From Clostridiales bacterium (GTDB lineage Bacteria > Bacillota > Clostridia > Oscillospirales > CAG-272): a DNA stretch of 64,000 nt. The notes beneath the pieces were generated by a model. It made no database searches, had not been told where the DNA came from, and saw only the letters and a list, made by a program, of their open reading frames with translations. Below, in pieces: positions 27,769 to 37,779 of this stretch. A program made the translations under genes and the position numbers. The stretch is taken from contig JAJQCT010000029.1 in the NCBI GenBank assembly GCA_021202555.1, positions 1 through 64,000 on the forward strand, written 5' to 3'. How positions within the stretch are numbered: position 1 is the stretch's first letter; each line of letters opens with the position of its first letter.

Positions 27769-28427
27769 TGGGACGGCTTATTGTCATTGAGGGAGTCGAC
27801 GGCGCGGGGAAAAGGACGCAAAGCGAACTTTTGCGTGACTATTTTATCTCGCGCGGCGTTCGCGTCCGCGAGCTTGACTTCCCTGTTTACGATTCTGAAA
27901 GCTCCCTTTTCGTGAGAATGTATTTGTCGGGGGAGCTTGGCGGCTCGCCCGACGACACAAATGCATACGCGGCGTCGATGCTTTTCGCTGCCGACAGGTA
28001 TATATCGTACAGGCGCGACTGGAAAGCTGACGCTGACGATGAGAACACGGTTATTATCGCGAACAGGTACACGACATCGAACGCGATTCATCAGCTCTCA
28101 AAGCTGCCTCGCGAGGCATGGGACGATTTTCTCGCATGGCTCTTTGATTTTGAATTTTCAAAGCTTTCGCTTCCCTCACCCGACGAGGTGATTTACCTTT
28201 CCGTTTCGGCTGAAATCTCAATGGAAAGTGTGCTTTCACGCTCAGAGCAAACGGGTCAGAAGCGCGACATTCACGAGCTTGACGCGGATTATATGCGCCG
28301 CTCGTGCGAGGCGGGGCTTTACGCGGCAAATTCACTCGGGTGGAAAATTATCGAATGCGGGAGAGACGGAAAGCTTCGCGGGCGCGATGAAATATTCAAG
28401 GATATTCTGACGGCGCTCGGAATCTGA
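27768..28427 (+). CDS. tmk: dTMP kinase
   Basis: MGRLIVIEGVDGAGKRTQSELL; ANRYTTSNAIHQ. Confidence 0.9.
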   Translation: MGRLIVIEGVDGAGKRTQSELLRDYFISRGVRVRELDFPVYDSESSLFVRMYLSGELGGSPDDTNAYAASMLFAADRYISYRRDWKADADDENTVIIANRYTTSNAIHQLSKLPREAWDDFLAWLFDFEFSKLSLPSPDEVIYLSVSAEISMESVLSRSEQTGQKRDIHELDADYMRRSCEAGLYAANSLGWKIIECGRDGKLRGRDEIFKDILTALGI

Positions 28428-28458
28428 AATTTTATTTTTGAAAGGCGGAAACTTCAAA

Positions 28459-29013
28459 ATGATTATAATGTTTTTGGCTGACGGATTTGAGGAGGGCGAG
28501 GCTATTGTCCCGCTCGACATTCTGCGGCGCGCGGGCGCCGATATAAAAACCGTCGGGGTCGGCAGACAGAGGGATTCAAAAGCTCCCGTGAGGGGCTCGC
28601 ACGGAATAGACGTGACACCCGACCTCTGCGAGGACGAAATTCCCGACGGGATGACAGAGATGGTGATTTTGCCCGGCGGAAAGGTCGGCTCCGACAATCT
28701 TTACGCATCTGCTGTCGTAAGGGATACGCTTTTGGCGGTGAATGAAAGCGGAGGATGTCTTGCGGCGATTTGCGCGGCTCCGTACATTCTCGGCGAGTAC
28801 GGCTATCTTGAGGGCAAGCGCGCCGTTTGCTATCCCGGATTTGAGTCAAGGCTGAAGGGAGCCGTCATATCGGACGCACAGGTCGTCACGGACGGAAACG
28901 TCATAACCGCCGAGGGTATGGGTGCGGCGCATGAGTTCGGGCTTGCGCTTGTCGCAAAGCTTTACGGAAAGGAGCGGGCGGACAAAATCGCCTCGGAAAT
29001 AAGATACAGATGA
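28459..29013 (+). CDS. DJ-1/PfpI family protein
   Basis: MIIMFLADGFEEGEAIVPLDILRRAG...AAICAAPYILGE. Confidence 0.88.
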   Translation: MIIMFLADGFEEGEAIVPLDILRRAGADIKTVGVGRQRDSKAPVRGSHGIDVTPDLCEDEIPDGMTEMVILPGGKVGSDNLYASAVVRDTLLAVNESGGCLAAICAAPYILGEYGYLEGKRAVCYPGFESRLKGAVISDAQVVTDGNVITAEGMGAAHEFGLALVAKLYGKERADKIASEIRYR

Positions 29014-29606
29014 ACACGATGAAACTTCAAAAGGCTGCAATGCGCGAAAAATACAAAAATGAGCGAAAGCTCATCGGAGATGATGAGCGCCGCGCGATGA
29101 GCGATGAAATCTGCCGACGCGCGACGGCGCTTTCAAGCTTCAGGCTGGCGCAGACGGTGCTTTTATACGCGCCGAAATCACATGAGGTGGACGTTTATCC
29201 TATCGCGAAGGAGGCGCTCGCTCGTGGAAAGCGCGTAGCCTTTCCGCGCTGCGGCAAAAAGGAGGACGGCACGATTTTGATGACGTTTCATACCGTAAGC
29301 TCTCTCTCGGAGCTTCATCCGGGAAGCTTTGGAATAATGGAGCCTGAAGATGACGCGCCGCTTTACGAAATAGACGCTGACAAAAGAAGCTCGATTGCAT
29401 TCGCTCCCGGAATCACGTTTGACCGTCACGGCTACAGAATCGGCTACGGCGGCGGATATTACGACAGGTATTTCAGCTCCTACACGGGAACCATTGTCGG
29501 CGTGGTGTTCTCGCAGCTTCTGACGGATGAGATTCCGCATGGCAAATACGACATCAAAGCGGGACTTATAATTACCGAAAAGGGAGTGACGGCAACTGAA
29601 GGCTAA
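29010..29606 (+). CDS. 5-formyltetrahydrofolate cyclo-ligase
   Basis: FAPGITFDRHGYRIGYGGGYYDRYF signature. Confidence 0.92.
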   Translation: MNTMKLQKAAMREKYKNERKLIGDDERRAMSDEICRRATALSSFRLAQTVLLYAPKSHEVDVYPIAKEALARGKRVAFPRCGKKEDGTILMTFHTVSSLSELHPGSFGIMEPEDDAPLYEIDADKRSSIAFAPGITFDRHGYRIGYGGGYYDRYFSSYTGTIVGVVFSQLLTDEIPHGKYDIKAGLIITEKGVTATEG

Positions 29607-29646
29607 GGGACTTAACGCCGCCCCGACGCTGGCGGCGGTAATATTC

Positions 29647-30504
29647 GTGCTTTTGATTTTATCGGGGTATCTCGGCGGCGACGCGCTCGGGGATAATCCG
29701 TATCTTTCCGTAATCGTAATACAGCTTCTGATATTTGTCCTGCCCGCGCTTTTCTTTTGCAGGCTGCGCGGCAAGGATTACGGCAGAAAAATCCGCATAT
29801 CATTTTTTGAGCTTGGCACGATTCCGTTTATCATTATCGCGTGCGTCTCGCTCATGCTCGCGTCATGCGCCGTCAAATTCGGAATTTATTCGCTTTTAGA
29901 CTACACCGTCAGCTCGTCGGATATTTACGGATACGCGGTTGAAGGCGAAATTTCGGCAGGCGACGGCGGCGCAGAAGCTGTCGCGGCGATTTTCGCGTTC
30001 GCGATATTTCCGGCTGTCACCGAGGAGCTTGTGTTCCGCGGAATAATGATTGCGGAATATGAGGAATGCGGCGTTATCGGAGCTGCGCTGATGAGCTCGC
30101 TGCTTTTCGCTATGCTGCATCTCGAGCCTGTGCTTTTCCCCGTATATTTTGTAAGCGGGCTGATTCTTGCGCTGTCTGTTTACGTCACGCGGTCGATTCT
30201 CGCGCCTATTTTAATCCACACGGTGAACAATATTTTTTCGCTTTTTTTAGAGGATTATCTTTGGGAGCGGATTTTGCAGCCGAGAAATCTCGTGGTGTTC
30301 GCGTTTTTAATTGTTTCGCTCACGCTGCTCGCATTCACTCTGATGTTCGGCGAGGCGTGCAGAATATACCGCTCATACGGAAAGGACGGCGTGCCGAGCG
30401 AATACGTGATACCGAAAAAAAAGCGCACTCCGACTGTTTACGCTGTTATGACGATACCGTTTGCAATATGTCTTGTGATTTTCATATTCGCGGCGGTGAT
30501 TTAG
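29647..30504 (+). CDS. CPBP family intramembrane metalloprotease
   Basis: VTEELVFRGIMIAEYEECG, SSLLFAMLHLEPVLF, HTVNNIF; GTG start uncertain. Confidence 0.85.
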   Translation: MLLILSGYLGGDALGDNPYLSVIVIQLLIFVLPALFFCRLRGKDYGRKIRISFFELGTIPFIIIACVSLMLASCAVKFGIYSLLDYTVSSSDIYGYAVEGEISAGDGGAEAVAAIFAFAIFPAVTEELVFRGIMIAEYEECGVIGAALMSSLLFAMLHLEPVLFPVYFVSGLILALSVYVTRSILAPILIHTVNNIFSLFLEDYLWERILQPRNLVVFAFLIVSLTLLAFTLMFGEACRIYRSYGKDGVPSEYVIPKKKRTPTVYAVMTIPFAICLVIFIFAAVI

Positions 30505-30544
30505 CGGGGAGCGGCTTGAATATCGAAAAAAAGGGGGTGATATT

Positions 30545-31969
30545 ATGAACGGCTCTGACAATTTGAGTTCGGGAAAAATAAATAGCGGCGCAAATGACAT
30601 CGGCGGCGTTTCCGATGAGGAAAGCAAAACGCAGCTTCGCGGCGCAGTTTCAGATTCGGGGGAGAGCGACGCGCCCCCGTCGCAGCCGAAAGTCAATCCA
30701 AAGGACAAGCCTAAGGACAGTGAGATCATGCACGGCTCTTATCATGAAAAGAGGGCGGCAGCCGTCGAAAAAAGTGCTGGCGAGGAGGGCGGCAAAATGA
30801 GGCAAAAAAGCAGGAAAAGCGATTCTGCCGGCAAGACGCTTTCGGGACTTTTGCGCGGCGTAATTTATATTTTGTTCGTCTCAATCACGGGAATAAGTAT
30901 TGCTGTTTTCGCCGTCATCCCGATAGCAAACGATATGTTCGCGTTTGTAAAGGACGAGGAAATTGTGGATATAACGATTCCCGAGCTTGCAACCATAAAC
31001 GATGTGGCGGAAATACTTTATGAGAACGGACTTATCGAGTATCCCGAGATTTTTAAGATATATGCGAATTTTCAAGGCGACGACGGCGAGTTTGTCGCGG
31101 GGGAATATTCCCTTTCGACGACGCTGAATTACGGTCAGCTTCTCGATTCCTTCAAATCGACGGAAACGACGGAAATCATATCGATTACAATACCCGAGGG
31201 ATACACTACGGATGAGATTATCGCGCTTTTCGTGGAAAACGGAATTGGCACCTACGACGGATTTGTCGAGGCGATAAACGAATACGACTGGTCGCTTGAG
31301 TACAGCTACTGGTTTATCGACGAGCTTGAGGAAAACGGCTATTCGGACTCGCGGCATTATCGGCTCGATGGGTACCTTTTCCCCGACACCTATTATTTTT
31401 ACACGACAGCGTCGGAGGTTTCCGTCATAGCGAAGCTGCTTGACAATTTCGAGACGAAATTCCCCGACACATACCGTGCGCGCGCCGAGGTTCTCGGAAT
31501 GACCGTCGATGAAATCGTGACGCTCGCGTCAATGATTCAGTCGGAGGCGAAATATCTCTCGGAATACGCGCTCGTATCCTCAGTATTTCACAACAGGCTC
31601 GACAACAGTGATTCATACCCGTATCTCGAATCAGTCGCAACGATTATATACGCGATTTATCACGACACGGGCGAGCGTCCGACGACGCTTGAAAGCGTCT
31701 CGTACAATTCGGATTACAACACTTACACTCACACGGGACTTCCGCCCGGAGCTATATGCAACCCCGGCTATAACGCTCTGACATACGCGCTTTATTCGAC
31801 AGAATCGGATTACTTCTACTTCGTGACCAACACGGACGGATATTCCGTATTCTCGACGACATACGCCGAGCATCTTGCCGCGATTGAAGCGGTTGAAAAC
31901 GGCACGGCAATCTCCACGGTAATTCAAAATGCGTATTCGGAATACGATGATGAGGGGGATGATGAATAA
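30545..31969 (+). CDS. mltG: Endolytic transglycosylase MltG
   Basis: ITIPEGYTTDEI..., LEGYLFPDTY-like LDGYLFPDTYYFY, ASMIQSEAKYLSEYALVSSVFHNRL, THTGLPPGAICNPG. Confidence 0.95.
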   Translation: MNGSDNLSSGKINSGANDIGGVSDEESKTQLRGAVSDSGESDAPPSQPKVNPKDKPKDSEIMHGSYHEKRAAAVEKSAGEEGGKMRQKSRKSDSAGKTLSGLLRGVIYILFVSITGISIAVFAVIPIANDMFAFVKDEEIVDITIPELATINDVAEILYENGLIEYPEIFKIYANFQGDDGEFVAGEYSLSTTLNYGQLLDSFKSTETTEIISITIPEGYTTDEIIALFVENGIGTYDGFVEAINEYDWSLEYSYWFIDELEENGYSDSRHYRLDGYLFPDTYYFYTTASEVSVIAKLLDNFETKFPDTYRARAEVLGMTVDEIVTLASMIQSEAKYLSEYALVSSVFHNRLDNSDSYPYLESVATIIYAIYHDTGERPTTLESVSYNSDYNTYTHTGLPPGAICNPGYNALTYALYSTESDYFYFVTNTDGYSVFSTTYAEHLAAIEAVENGTAISTVIQNAYSEYDDEGDDE

Positions 31970-32255
31970 AAACACTCACCGAGAACAGGACGTGCGTTTG
32001 CGCTCTAATCATTTCCATGTATGACACTGCGGTTATTTTGGAATTATAAGTTTGAAAGACAAATCATTCAAATTCTTCGTTATTCCGCTTGAAATGAATT
32101 GCCGAAGCGATTCGGTCAGGTGCGCCCGCAGGATAGAGGCGGCGCGGAATCGCGGGCTTCAAGGCAAACCGCATTACAGAAAGGAAAGGAAGCTTTCGGG
32201 GCTTTTATTTACCGCGTTGGGAAACGAAAGCCGCCCGAGAGCTGTGAGACAAGAG

Positions 32256-32450
32256 ATGGAAAACAGTACGGCAGACAGACTTCCCGAAGGGCTTGTCATG
32301 GCGTTCGCGCATGATACAGATGCGCTTGTGAGATTTACACGAATGTCAAACGAGGCGCAGGATGAAATCATCAGGCGCGCGGCGAATGTGAAAACGGAGC
32401 GCGATATGAAGCGCCTCCTTAAAAGTATTCCGTATAATACAGTAGAATAA
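32256..32450 (+). CDS. Conserved small hypothetical protein
   Basis: MENSTADRLPEGLVMAFAHDTDALVRFTRMSNEAQDEIIRRAANVKTERDMKRLLKSI; start chosen by similarity to small Firmicutes LPEGL... proteins. Confidence 0.5.
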   Translation: MENSTADRLPEGLVMAFAHDTDALVRFTRMSNEAQDEIIRRAANVKTERDMKRLLKSIPYNTVE

Positions 32451-32453
32451 AAC

Positions 32454-32488
32454 ATTAAAAAAGCAGCGGATTCCGCTGCTTTTTTAAT
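32454..32488. terminator. Bidirectional intrinsic terminator
   Basis: ATTAAAAAAGCAGCGG-ATT-CCGCTGCTTTTTTAAT. Confidence 0.85.
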
Positions 32489-32521
32489 GTCTTCACTCAA
32501 GTTAGGCGCTGCTCGATAAGA

Positions 32522-32893
32522 TTATAATTCACCTTCGCCGTGGGTTTCGTGCTTGCGCGATTCATGCTTTTCGTAGTAGCCGATGAGATTTCCGGCTTTG
32601 TCCCTCAGCGCGACGATATAAACATCGCTGTCAGCCCCGTCCCATGTTTTGCTGTATGTATACACGCGGTCAAGAGCGGGATTTTCGCGGAAGCTTTCGA
32701 TGACGGACAATATTATTTCCCTTGAACGCGGATTATGGCAGTCGAAAATCGATTTTTCCACAAGCTCCGCTCCGCCGCGCTTTTCGTATCTTTTCACGGC
32801 GGTGGGGTTCATGTATACGATGATATGCTCCGCGCTGCAAATGACAATCGGTTCCCTGTCCGCGTCAATCAGCGCCTTGAAATAATCGTTCAT
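32522..32893 (-). CDS. PAS-domain protein
   Basis: DADREPIVICSAEHIIVYMNPTAVKRYEKRGG...ALRDKAGNLIGYYEKHE. Confidence 0.75.
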   Translation of the reverse strand: MNDYFKALIDADREPIVICSAEHIIVYMNPTAVKRYEKRGGAELVEKSIFDCHNPRSREIILSVIESFRENPALDRVYTYSKTWDGADSDVYIVALRDKAGNLIGYYEKHESRKHETHGEGEL

Positions 32894-32941
32894 TTTCGTT
32901 CTCTCCAGTCTTTTTTTCGGAAAATTGCGTACCTTCGCCGC

Positions 32942-33655
32942 TTACACCGCAGCATAAAGAATGTCTTCCGCACCATATGGGACACGGTCGGCAATTTTTC
33001 CGTTTTCAAATAAGAATGCGCCGCCGACAGCATCGGGATTTTCCGAAATCGAATTGACAAGAAGCGCTTTTTTTGCGGCGAGATTTGACCTCTCGGCGTA
33101 CTCCTCCTCACAGCTTTTCCACTCGGCGGCGGAGAATGTAACGTAAATCGACCAAAGCAAAATACCGTCCGTCCTGAAGCGTTCGGGGCATTCCCACATA
33201 TCGCCGCAGAGAGCGATTCTGAATTTTTGTCCCTTGTAGATAAAATCCTCGCTTATTTTTCCCTCACGGTAATGCTCATCCGCAAGAGCGGTGTCCTTCC
33301 AGCCCGACGATATACGGCGATAATTATGAAGTATCGCGCCGTCGGCTATGACGGCGCATGAGGAATAAAGGTCATTGCCGTCGCATTCAACGTATCCGAG
33401 ACATAAATCGACGCCATATCTGCGCGTCATGGCACATATTTTGCGGAAAATGTCATCGTCACGCGCGATGCCGACATTAAGGTCGTGCGGATAATTGAAA
33501 TTCAGAGCGTCGAAGCCCTGCAAAAACGTCTCACCAAAGCAGACAATGTCAGCCCACCCGTGCGCGGCTTGCAAAGCCCGCTCAATCTGTGAAATATTGA
33601 ACGCGGTATCGCCGTTGACAAAGCGATATGCCGCAAGTGCGATTGTTAGGGGCAT
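32942..33655 (-). CDS. Carbon-nitrogen hydrolase family protein
   Basis: HGWADIVCFGETFLQGFDAL (Glu), ALCGDMWECPERF, NSISENPDAVGGAFLFENG. Confidence 0.8.
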   Translation of the reverse strand: MPLTIALAAYRFVNGDTAFNISQIERALQAAHGWADIVCFGETFLQGFDALNFNYPHDLNVGIARDDDIFRKICAMTRRYGVDLCLGYVECDGNDLYSSCAVIADGAILHNYRRISSGWKDTALADEHYREGKISEDFIYKGQKFRIALCGDMWECPERFRTDGILLWSIYVTFSAAEWKSCEEEYAERSNLAAKKALLVNSISENPDAVGGAFLFENGKIADRVPYGAEDILYAAV

Positions 33656-33668
33656 GAGGTTATTCCCA
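33554..33668. repeat. 115-bp direct repeat, left copy (island boundary)
   Basis: Identical by eye to 37780-37894. Confidence 0.95.
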
Positions 33669-33990
33669 TTCGATTCTCACAAGCGCGCACTAAACAAATT
33701 TGCTTTTGTAATTTAGCTGTGAGTTTCTGTTTTATTTGTATTATCGGAAAGACGCAAACTATCCGATTTTTGTTGTCATTCTGTTGCCACGGTTATATAT
33801 TTTTTCACCCAAAGCTGGTGGTGTGTTTATCTCGGTATCGCAAATAATTCCATTTGTTTCAATAATAATCGCTGAATTTCTCAAAATTTCTATGAAACAA
33901 TCCGAAACCGAAGTTGATGAGCTATTATAATTTGCCGCCGCTGTTTCACTATATGCGTTATACTGTAGTTGTTGTATCACCAGATTCATT

Positions 33991-35010
33991 CTACCGTTCG
34001 GTATTAATTGAATCAAATTCGTGTTTCCAACCTTCAAATGCTCTATCATCGTTAATTCGTTGTTGCTGTCCGGCAGGAGTTTGTATTGTTTGCATTACAA
34101 TTATTCCTTGCGAAATGAAAGAATAACTTCCTCCTGGCAAACTTTCAAGTAACCCCCCCCCCTTTTTTTTTGATAGTATATTCACCATTATGTTTTTTTT
34201 CATAGCACGAGGGGCAAATGTTTCGCCAAATCCAAGTTCAGCACTTATACATCATATATAGCTTTGATAACACCATATAAGTTTTCATCAGGCTTGATTA
34301 TATTCAGCCCTAAAGTGTTTTTTGCTTTCCAACGATTAATAGTATAATCATGACTGCCAAATTCACTACAAAGGAACGAAATAATCTGTTTTATCTTATT
34401 AGGATCGGTAATTTAATTAATCAATAGCTTTCCAGCAAACATCTTGATTTGTGCTCTTGAACGGTATACATTGCCAAGAACAAGTGGATGAACACTATCG
34501 GACAGCTTTATAAGAATATTAGCAGGAGCAAGGTCTTCCTTTATTGACAGTTCTTCCTTAGCAAATTCTAAATATCCCTTAACAGCTTTACGCTTACTGG
34601 CATAGTTGCTGTTGGATTATTTGGGATTTGCGGATTTAAGGGAATATTTATGCTGGGATCAATCGGTCCTAGAGTAGCTTGCTTGGTCATAATTATTGAA
34701 TTAGCACCAATACATATCAAAGTTCCTGCACTATACGCTTTATGTAGAATAATAACTTGTAGCTCATCGCAATACTGCCGCAAAAGATTGATGATATTCC
34801 ACGCTGCCGCAGTATCCCCTCCACGAGTGTATAAATACAACAAAATTTTAGGTATAACGCCAATTTTATCTAAGTGATTAATAAATAAGTCTATCACATC
34901 CTGTACAATTTGTGTTTCAAATCCCTTTCGATCACTGGTACATATGTAATAACTTTAGCGTTCAAGGAATTTTCTAACTCTTTATATAAATCCAATCTGT
35001 TTGTGTACAT
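33991..35010 (-). pseudogene. Decayed SDH-type (serine dehydrogenase proteinase, ClpP/SppA-like) protease
   Basis: Conceptual joined translation: MYTNRLDLYKELENSLNAKVITYV/TSDRKGFETQIVQDVIDLFINHLDKIGVIPKILLYLYTRGGDTAAAWNIINLLRQYCDELQVIILHKAYSAGTLICIGANSIIMTKQATLGPIDPSIN...; frameshifts near 34935 and 34597, nonsense TAA at 34414-34416, further frame change near 34250. Confidence 0.7.
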
Positions 35011-35019
35011 TAATTTTCC

Positions 35020-35730
35020 TCACTTCAAATGCTCATGCAAAATTCGCTTTATGGTTTCTTGTGCTGTTTCTTCGCCAGCTAAGCTAACCAGCCTATTATA
35101 ATCCTCTATTTCACCGCCAGTAAATATGATGGATATAACTTTCTCCACTCGTCCTGCAACATGATCATAGTCCTCGGGATGTGCCCAAAAACAACGCAAA
35201 CAAAAATCTCTATCTTTTTTCTCCCAATTTGTACAATGCTCACATGTCCATGACTTAGCTCTGTTTGCAGAAGGGCTAAGAAGCATAAAATAATCAATAT
35301 CTTTTTCATCATGTTCGCCCCCGATTTCGTAGGGGACTCTGTGATCAACCTGCAAGATAGTGTCATCCATTTTTTCAAGATAGATAAAACATTTTGCGCC
35401 GTATTTCTCAATCAAAGCTTGCATTAATGCCTTGGAGAGAACAGTTCGACCAGATGCTTTGGAAAGAGCGTTTTTGGCGTCATCGGGATTGCCAAATTTA
35501 TATGCCGCAATACTTCTACCATCTGCACCTTGTACTCTATATGTCACGAGGGGAATACCATATTCTCTCACATCTCGAACGGCTCTTGGTGGATGATTAT
35601 ACCCATAAACATCCTTTAATTCTTGAGATGTAACATAACCATTTTTTAGAATATGCTGAATAACTGTGCGTGGTCTCTTGGCGGTTACCGACTCCAATAA
35701 CGCCAGGAATTCCTTAGAATATTCACTCAT
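35020..35730 (-). CDS. HNH restriction endonuclease-like protein
   Basis: QVDHRVPYEIGGEHDEKDIDYFMLLSPSANRAKSWTCEHCTNW...DFCLRC: HNH core with Cys pairs; adjacent to the methylase. Confidence 0.75.
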   Translation of the reverse strand: MSEYSKEFLALLESVTAKRPRTVIQHILKNGYVTSQELKDVYGYNHPPRAVRDVREYGIPLVTYRVQGADGRSIAAYKFGNPDDAKNALSKASGRTVLSKALMQALIEKYGAKCFIYLEKMDDTILQVDHRVPYEIGGEHDEKDIDYFMLLSPSANRAKSWTCEHCTNWEKKDRDFCLRCFWAHPEDYDHVAGRVEKVISIIFTGGEIEDYNRLVSLAGEETAQETIKRILHEHLK

Positions 35731-35756
35731 GCCATTGCCTCCAATAAAGATAGTTG

Positions 35757-36635
35757 TTAGGGAACACTGTTAAAAATAGGCAACAGTGCCTCGCTAATGT
35801 ATAATGCTTCAAAAGTTGTTGATTTTTTCCCCAACAACAATGCTTGGCTGGAAAGACCGGCATTTAGCATGAATTTCTGGCAATGCAAGCTGGAAGGAAG
35901 TTCCTCTCCGTACTCTTTTCCGCCACATTCACCATCATAGCTAATTAAGTAGTCAATGCCTTTTCTTTCAAGTATTTTAATGGATTCCGCAAATTCATCA
36001 AAGGGGACACCGGCAAAATATCTGTTATCTCTTACATTGCTAACACCTTGATATGGTGGATCCATATAAACCAAATCGCCTTGCTGTGCCATTTCTAAAA
36101 CCTCATGGTAATCAAGAAATGAAAAAGTAGCCTTTCCATTCATAAGTCGTGAAATTGCATAAACATTTGGTGCCAGTGTTTTAGGACTTGTTCCGTGTCT
36201 GCGTTTATCGGGCGATTGGTTAAAGTTACCGTTTTTGCCATATCTCACGGCTCCTTTAACACAGCGTGCAAGCAAATAGAGCATATTTTCTGGAGTTTCT
36301 TCTCCGTTATTAAATTTCTCTCTTATAACAAAAAAATGTTGAACATGATCATCTCCATACAAAAACTGTTCTTCCCATATTTTTGCGTAAGCATCAATCA
36401 ATTCTTGAGGGTGTTCAATAGCAAATTGAAGCATTTTCACTAACGGAGCATTCAAATCATTTATATGAAAACTACTTGTTCTATTCTCATACGCAACTGC
36501 AACACTTACTGCTGCCATACCGGCGAAAGGCTCAATCAACCGATTAAACTTATTTGGCATAAACTGAAGAATTTGTGGTGCCAATACTCTTTTTGAACCT
36601 TGATACTGTACAATATGAGGTATTTTCCCGTTCAT
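35757..36635 (-). CDS. D12-class DNA adenine N6-methyltransferase
   Basis: YQGSKRVLAPQI, LIEPFAGMAAVSVA, DLVYMDPPYQGVS. Confidence 0.92.
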   Translation of the reverse strand: MNGKIPHIVQYQGSKRVLAPQILQFMPNKFNRLIEPFAGMAAVSVAVAYENRTSSFHINDLNAPLVKMLQFAIEHPQELIDAYAKIWEEQFLYGDDHVQHFFVIREKFNNGEETPENMLYLLARCVKGAVRYGKNGNFNQSPDKRRHGTSPKTLAPNVYAISRLMNGKATFSFLDYHEVLEMAQQGDLVYMDPPYQGVSNVRDNRYFAGVPFDEFAESIKILERKGIDYLISYDGECGGKEYGEELPSSLHCQKFMLNAGLSSQALLLGKKSTTFEALYISEALLPIFNSVP

Positions 36636-36846
36636 TTCTGTACCTCCGTTTTTCTAATTCAACTATCTCTCCTAAAACACAGTCTAAAGTAATACATATT
36701 TTGCACAATATTTCCACGGAAACATATTCATTTCGTCCCATTTTAGCTATAATATTAAAGCTTACACCAGATGCATCTTTTAATTCAGTACGATTCATTT
36801 TTCGATCTGTAAGCATTTTCCAAAGTTTATCATATGAAACAGGCAT
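36550..36846 (-). CDS. XRE-family regulator (putative controller protein of the RM system)
   Basis: MPVSYDKLWKMLTDRKMNRTELKDASGVSFNIIAKMGRNEYVSVEILCKICITLDCVLGEIVE; overlaps methylase start. Confidence 0.8.
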   Translation of the reverse strand: MPVSYDKLWKMLTDRKMNRTELKDASGVSFNIIAKMGRNEYVSVEILCKICITLDCVLGEIVELEKRRYRNERENTSYCTVSRFKKSIGTTNSSVYAK

Positions 36847-36971
36847 TATATCGCTCCATTCTGCTTGTTTGGACATATTGTAACACAAAATGCACGAAGT
36901 TTCAAGATGTTCTCACAAAAACATGAGTCCGAATTGTAAAAAAGCCCGAAGGATTGCTCCCACAGGCGGCG

Positions 36972-37200
36972 GTACGGTCAATTCTCAAAGGGCTTATACA
37001 CGGTCACGGCTTTTAGATACTTTACTGGATCGCCGTTCAGTATCAAATCCGCAATTCCAGCGGAGCATTATAAACAGGGTAGTACAGCTCTGACCGTTCA
37101 TACATATTGTCTGCAACCTCAATTTCCACAGCGGTACAATCAATGGAGATCAGCGTTCCGTCCTCCAGCCGTAGCTCCACAGCAGAAGCCGCATTTTCAA
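36972..37200 (-). pseudogene. Frameshifted DUF6061-like remnant
   Basis: Minus reads NAASAVELRLEDGTLISIDCTAVEIEVADNMYERSELYYPVYNAPLELR then, in another frame, DLILNGDPVKYLKAVTVYKPFEN*. Confidence 0.55.
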
Positions 37201-37201
37201 A

Positions 37202-37732
37202 TCAGTTCTGACATAATATTTTCACCCATTCCTCTTTCAAAAGACCATAGAAATAGAGGTCTGCCCAATTTCCGTTGTTGTCTTTTGTTTGACTTCTTTG
37301 TACGCCCTCTGATTTCATGCCGAGCTTCCGCATAAGCCCAACCGATTTGACACTGTCAATAGTTTCCGCAAAAACCTTATGGGCATCAAGCTCATAAAAC
37401 GCATAATCAATCACGGCTTTGCAGGCTTCGTATGCGTAGCCCTGCCGCCAATAGCTGCGATTAATAAACCAACCCATTTCATAAACGCTCGGTCGGGTTT
37501 CACTTAAAAGAATATAGCCAATCACTTTTTTCGACTGCTTGTGAACTGCCGCAGCCGCGCCGTTTTTGCCAATGCAAAAGCTATGCAAAAACTCTTTTGT
37601 TTTCCGGAAGTCATAGGCAGACTCACAATTTTTCATTGTTTCGGAGTCGCCTAAAATTTCGTAAAGGTCATCGGCATCATCCGGGGTGAAATTGCGGATG
37701 ATAAGTCTTGTGGTTTCAATATGTTTTGTCAT
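37202..37732 (-). CDS. GNAT family N-acetyltransferase (RimJ/RimL-like)
   Basis: IETTRLIIRNFTPDDADDLYEIL...GWFINRSYWRQGYAYEACKAVIDYAF. Confidence 0.88.
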   Translation of the reverse strand: MTKHIETTRLIIRNFTPDDADDLYEILGDSETMKNCESAYDFRKTKEFLHSFCIGKNGAAAAVHKQSKKVIGYILLSETRPSVYEMGWFINRSYWRQGYAYEACKAVIDYAFYELDAHKVFAETIDSVKSVGLMRKLGMKSEGVQRSQTKDNNGNWADLYFYGLLKEEWVKILCQN

Positions 37733-37779
37733 TATGGAATATTGCAATATATGCATTTTGCTTCGGTCAAAGTCGTATG

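Larger units (their letters stand above)
33669..37779. mobile_element. Low-GC restriction-modification island at the guaA 3' end, bounded by 115-bp direct repeats; no integrase seen
   Basis: Composition shift, perfect DRs, RM genes, decayed ORFs. Confidence 0.75.

Noticed and set aside
33759-34049. 96-aa ORF near the island left end
   Set aside because: Overlaps the protease remnant in another frame; no recognisable family, probably part of decayed sequence
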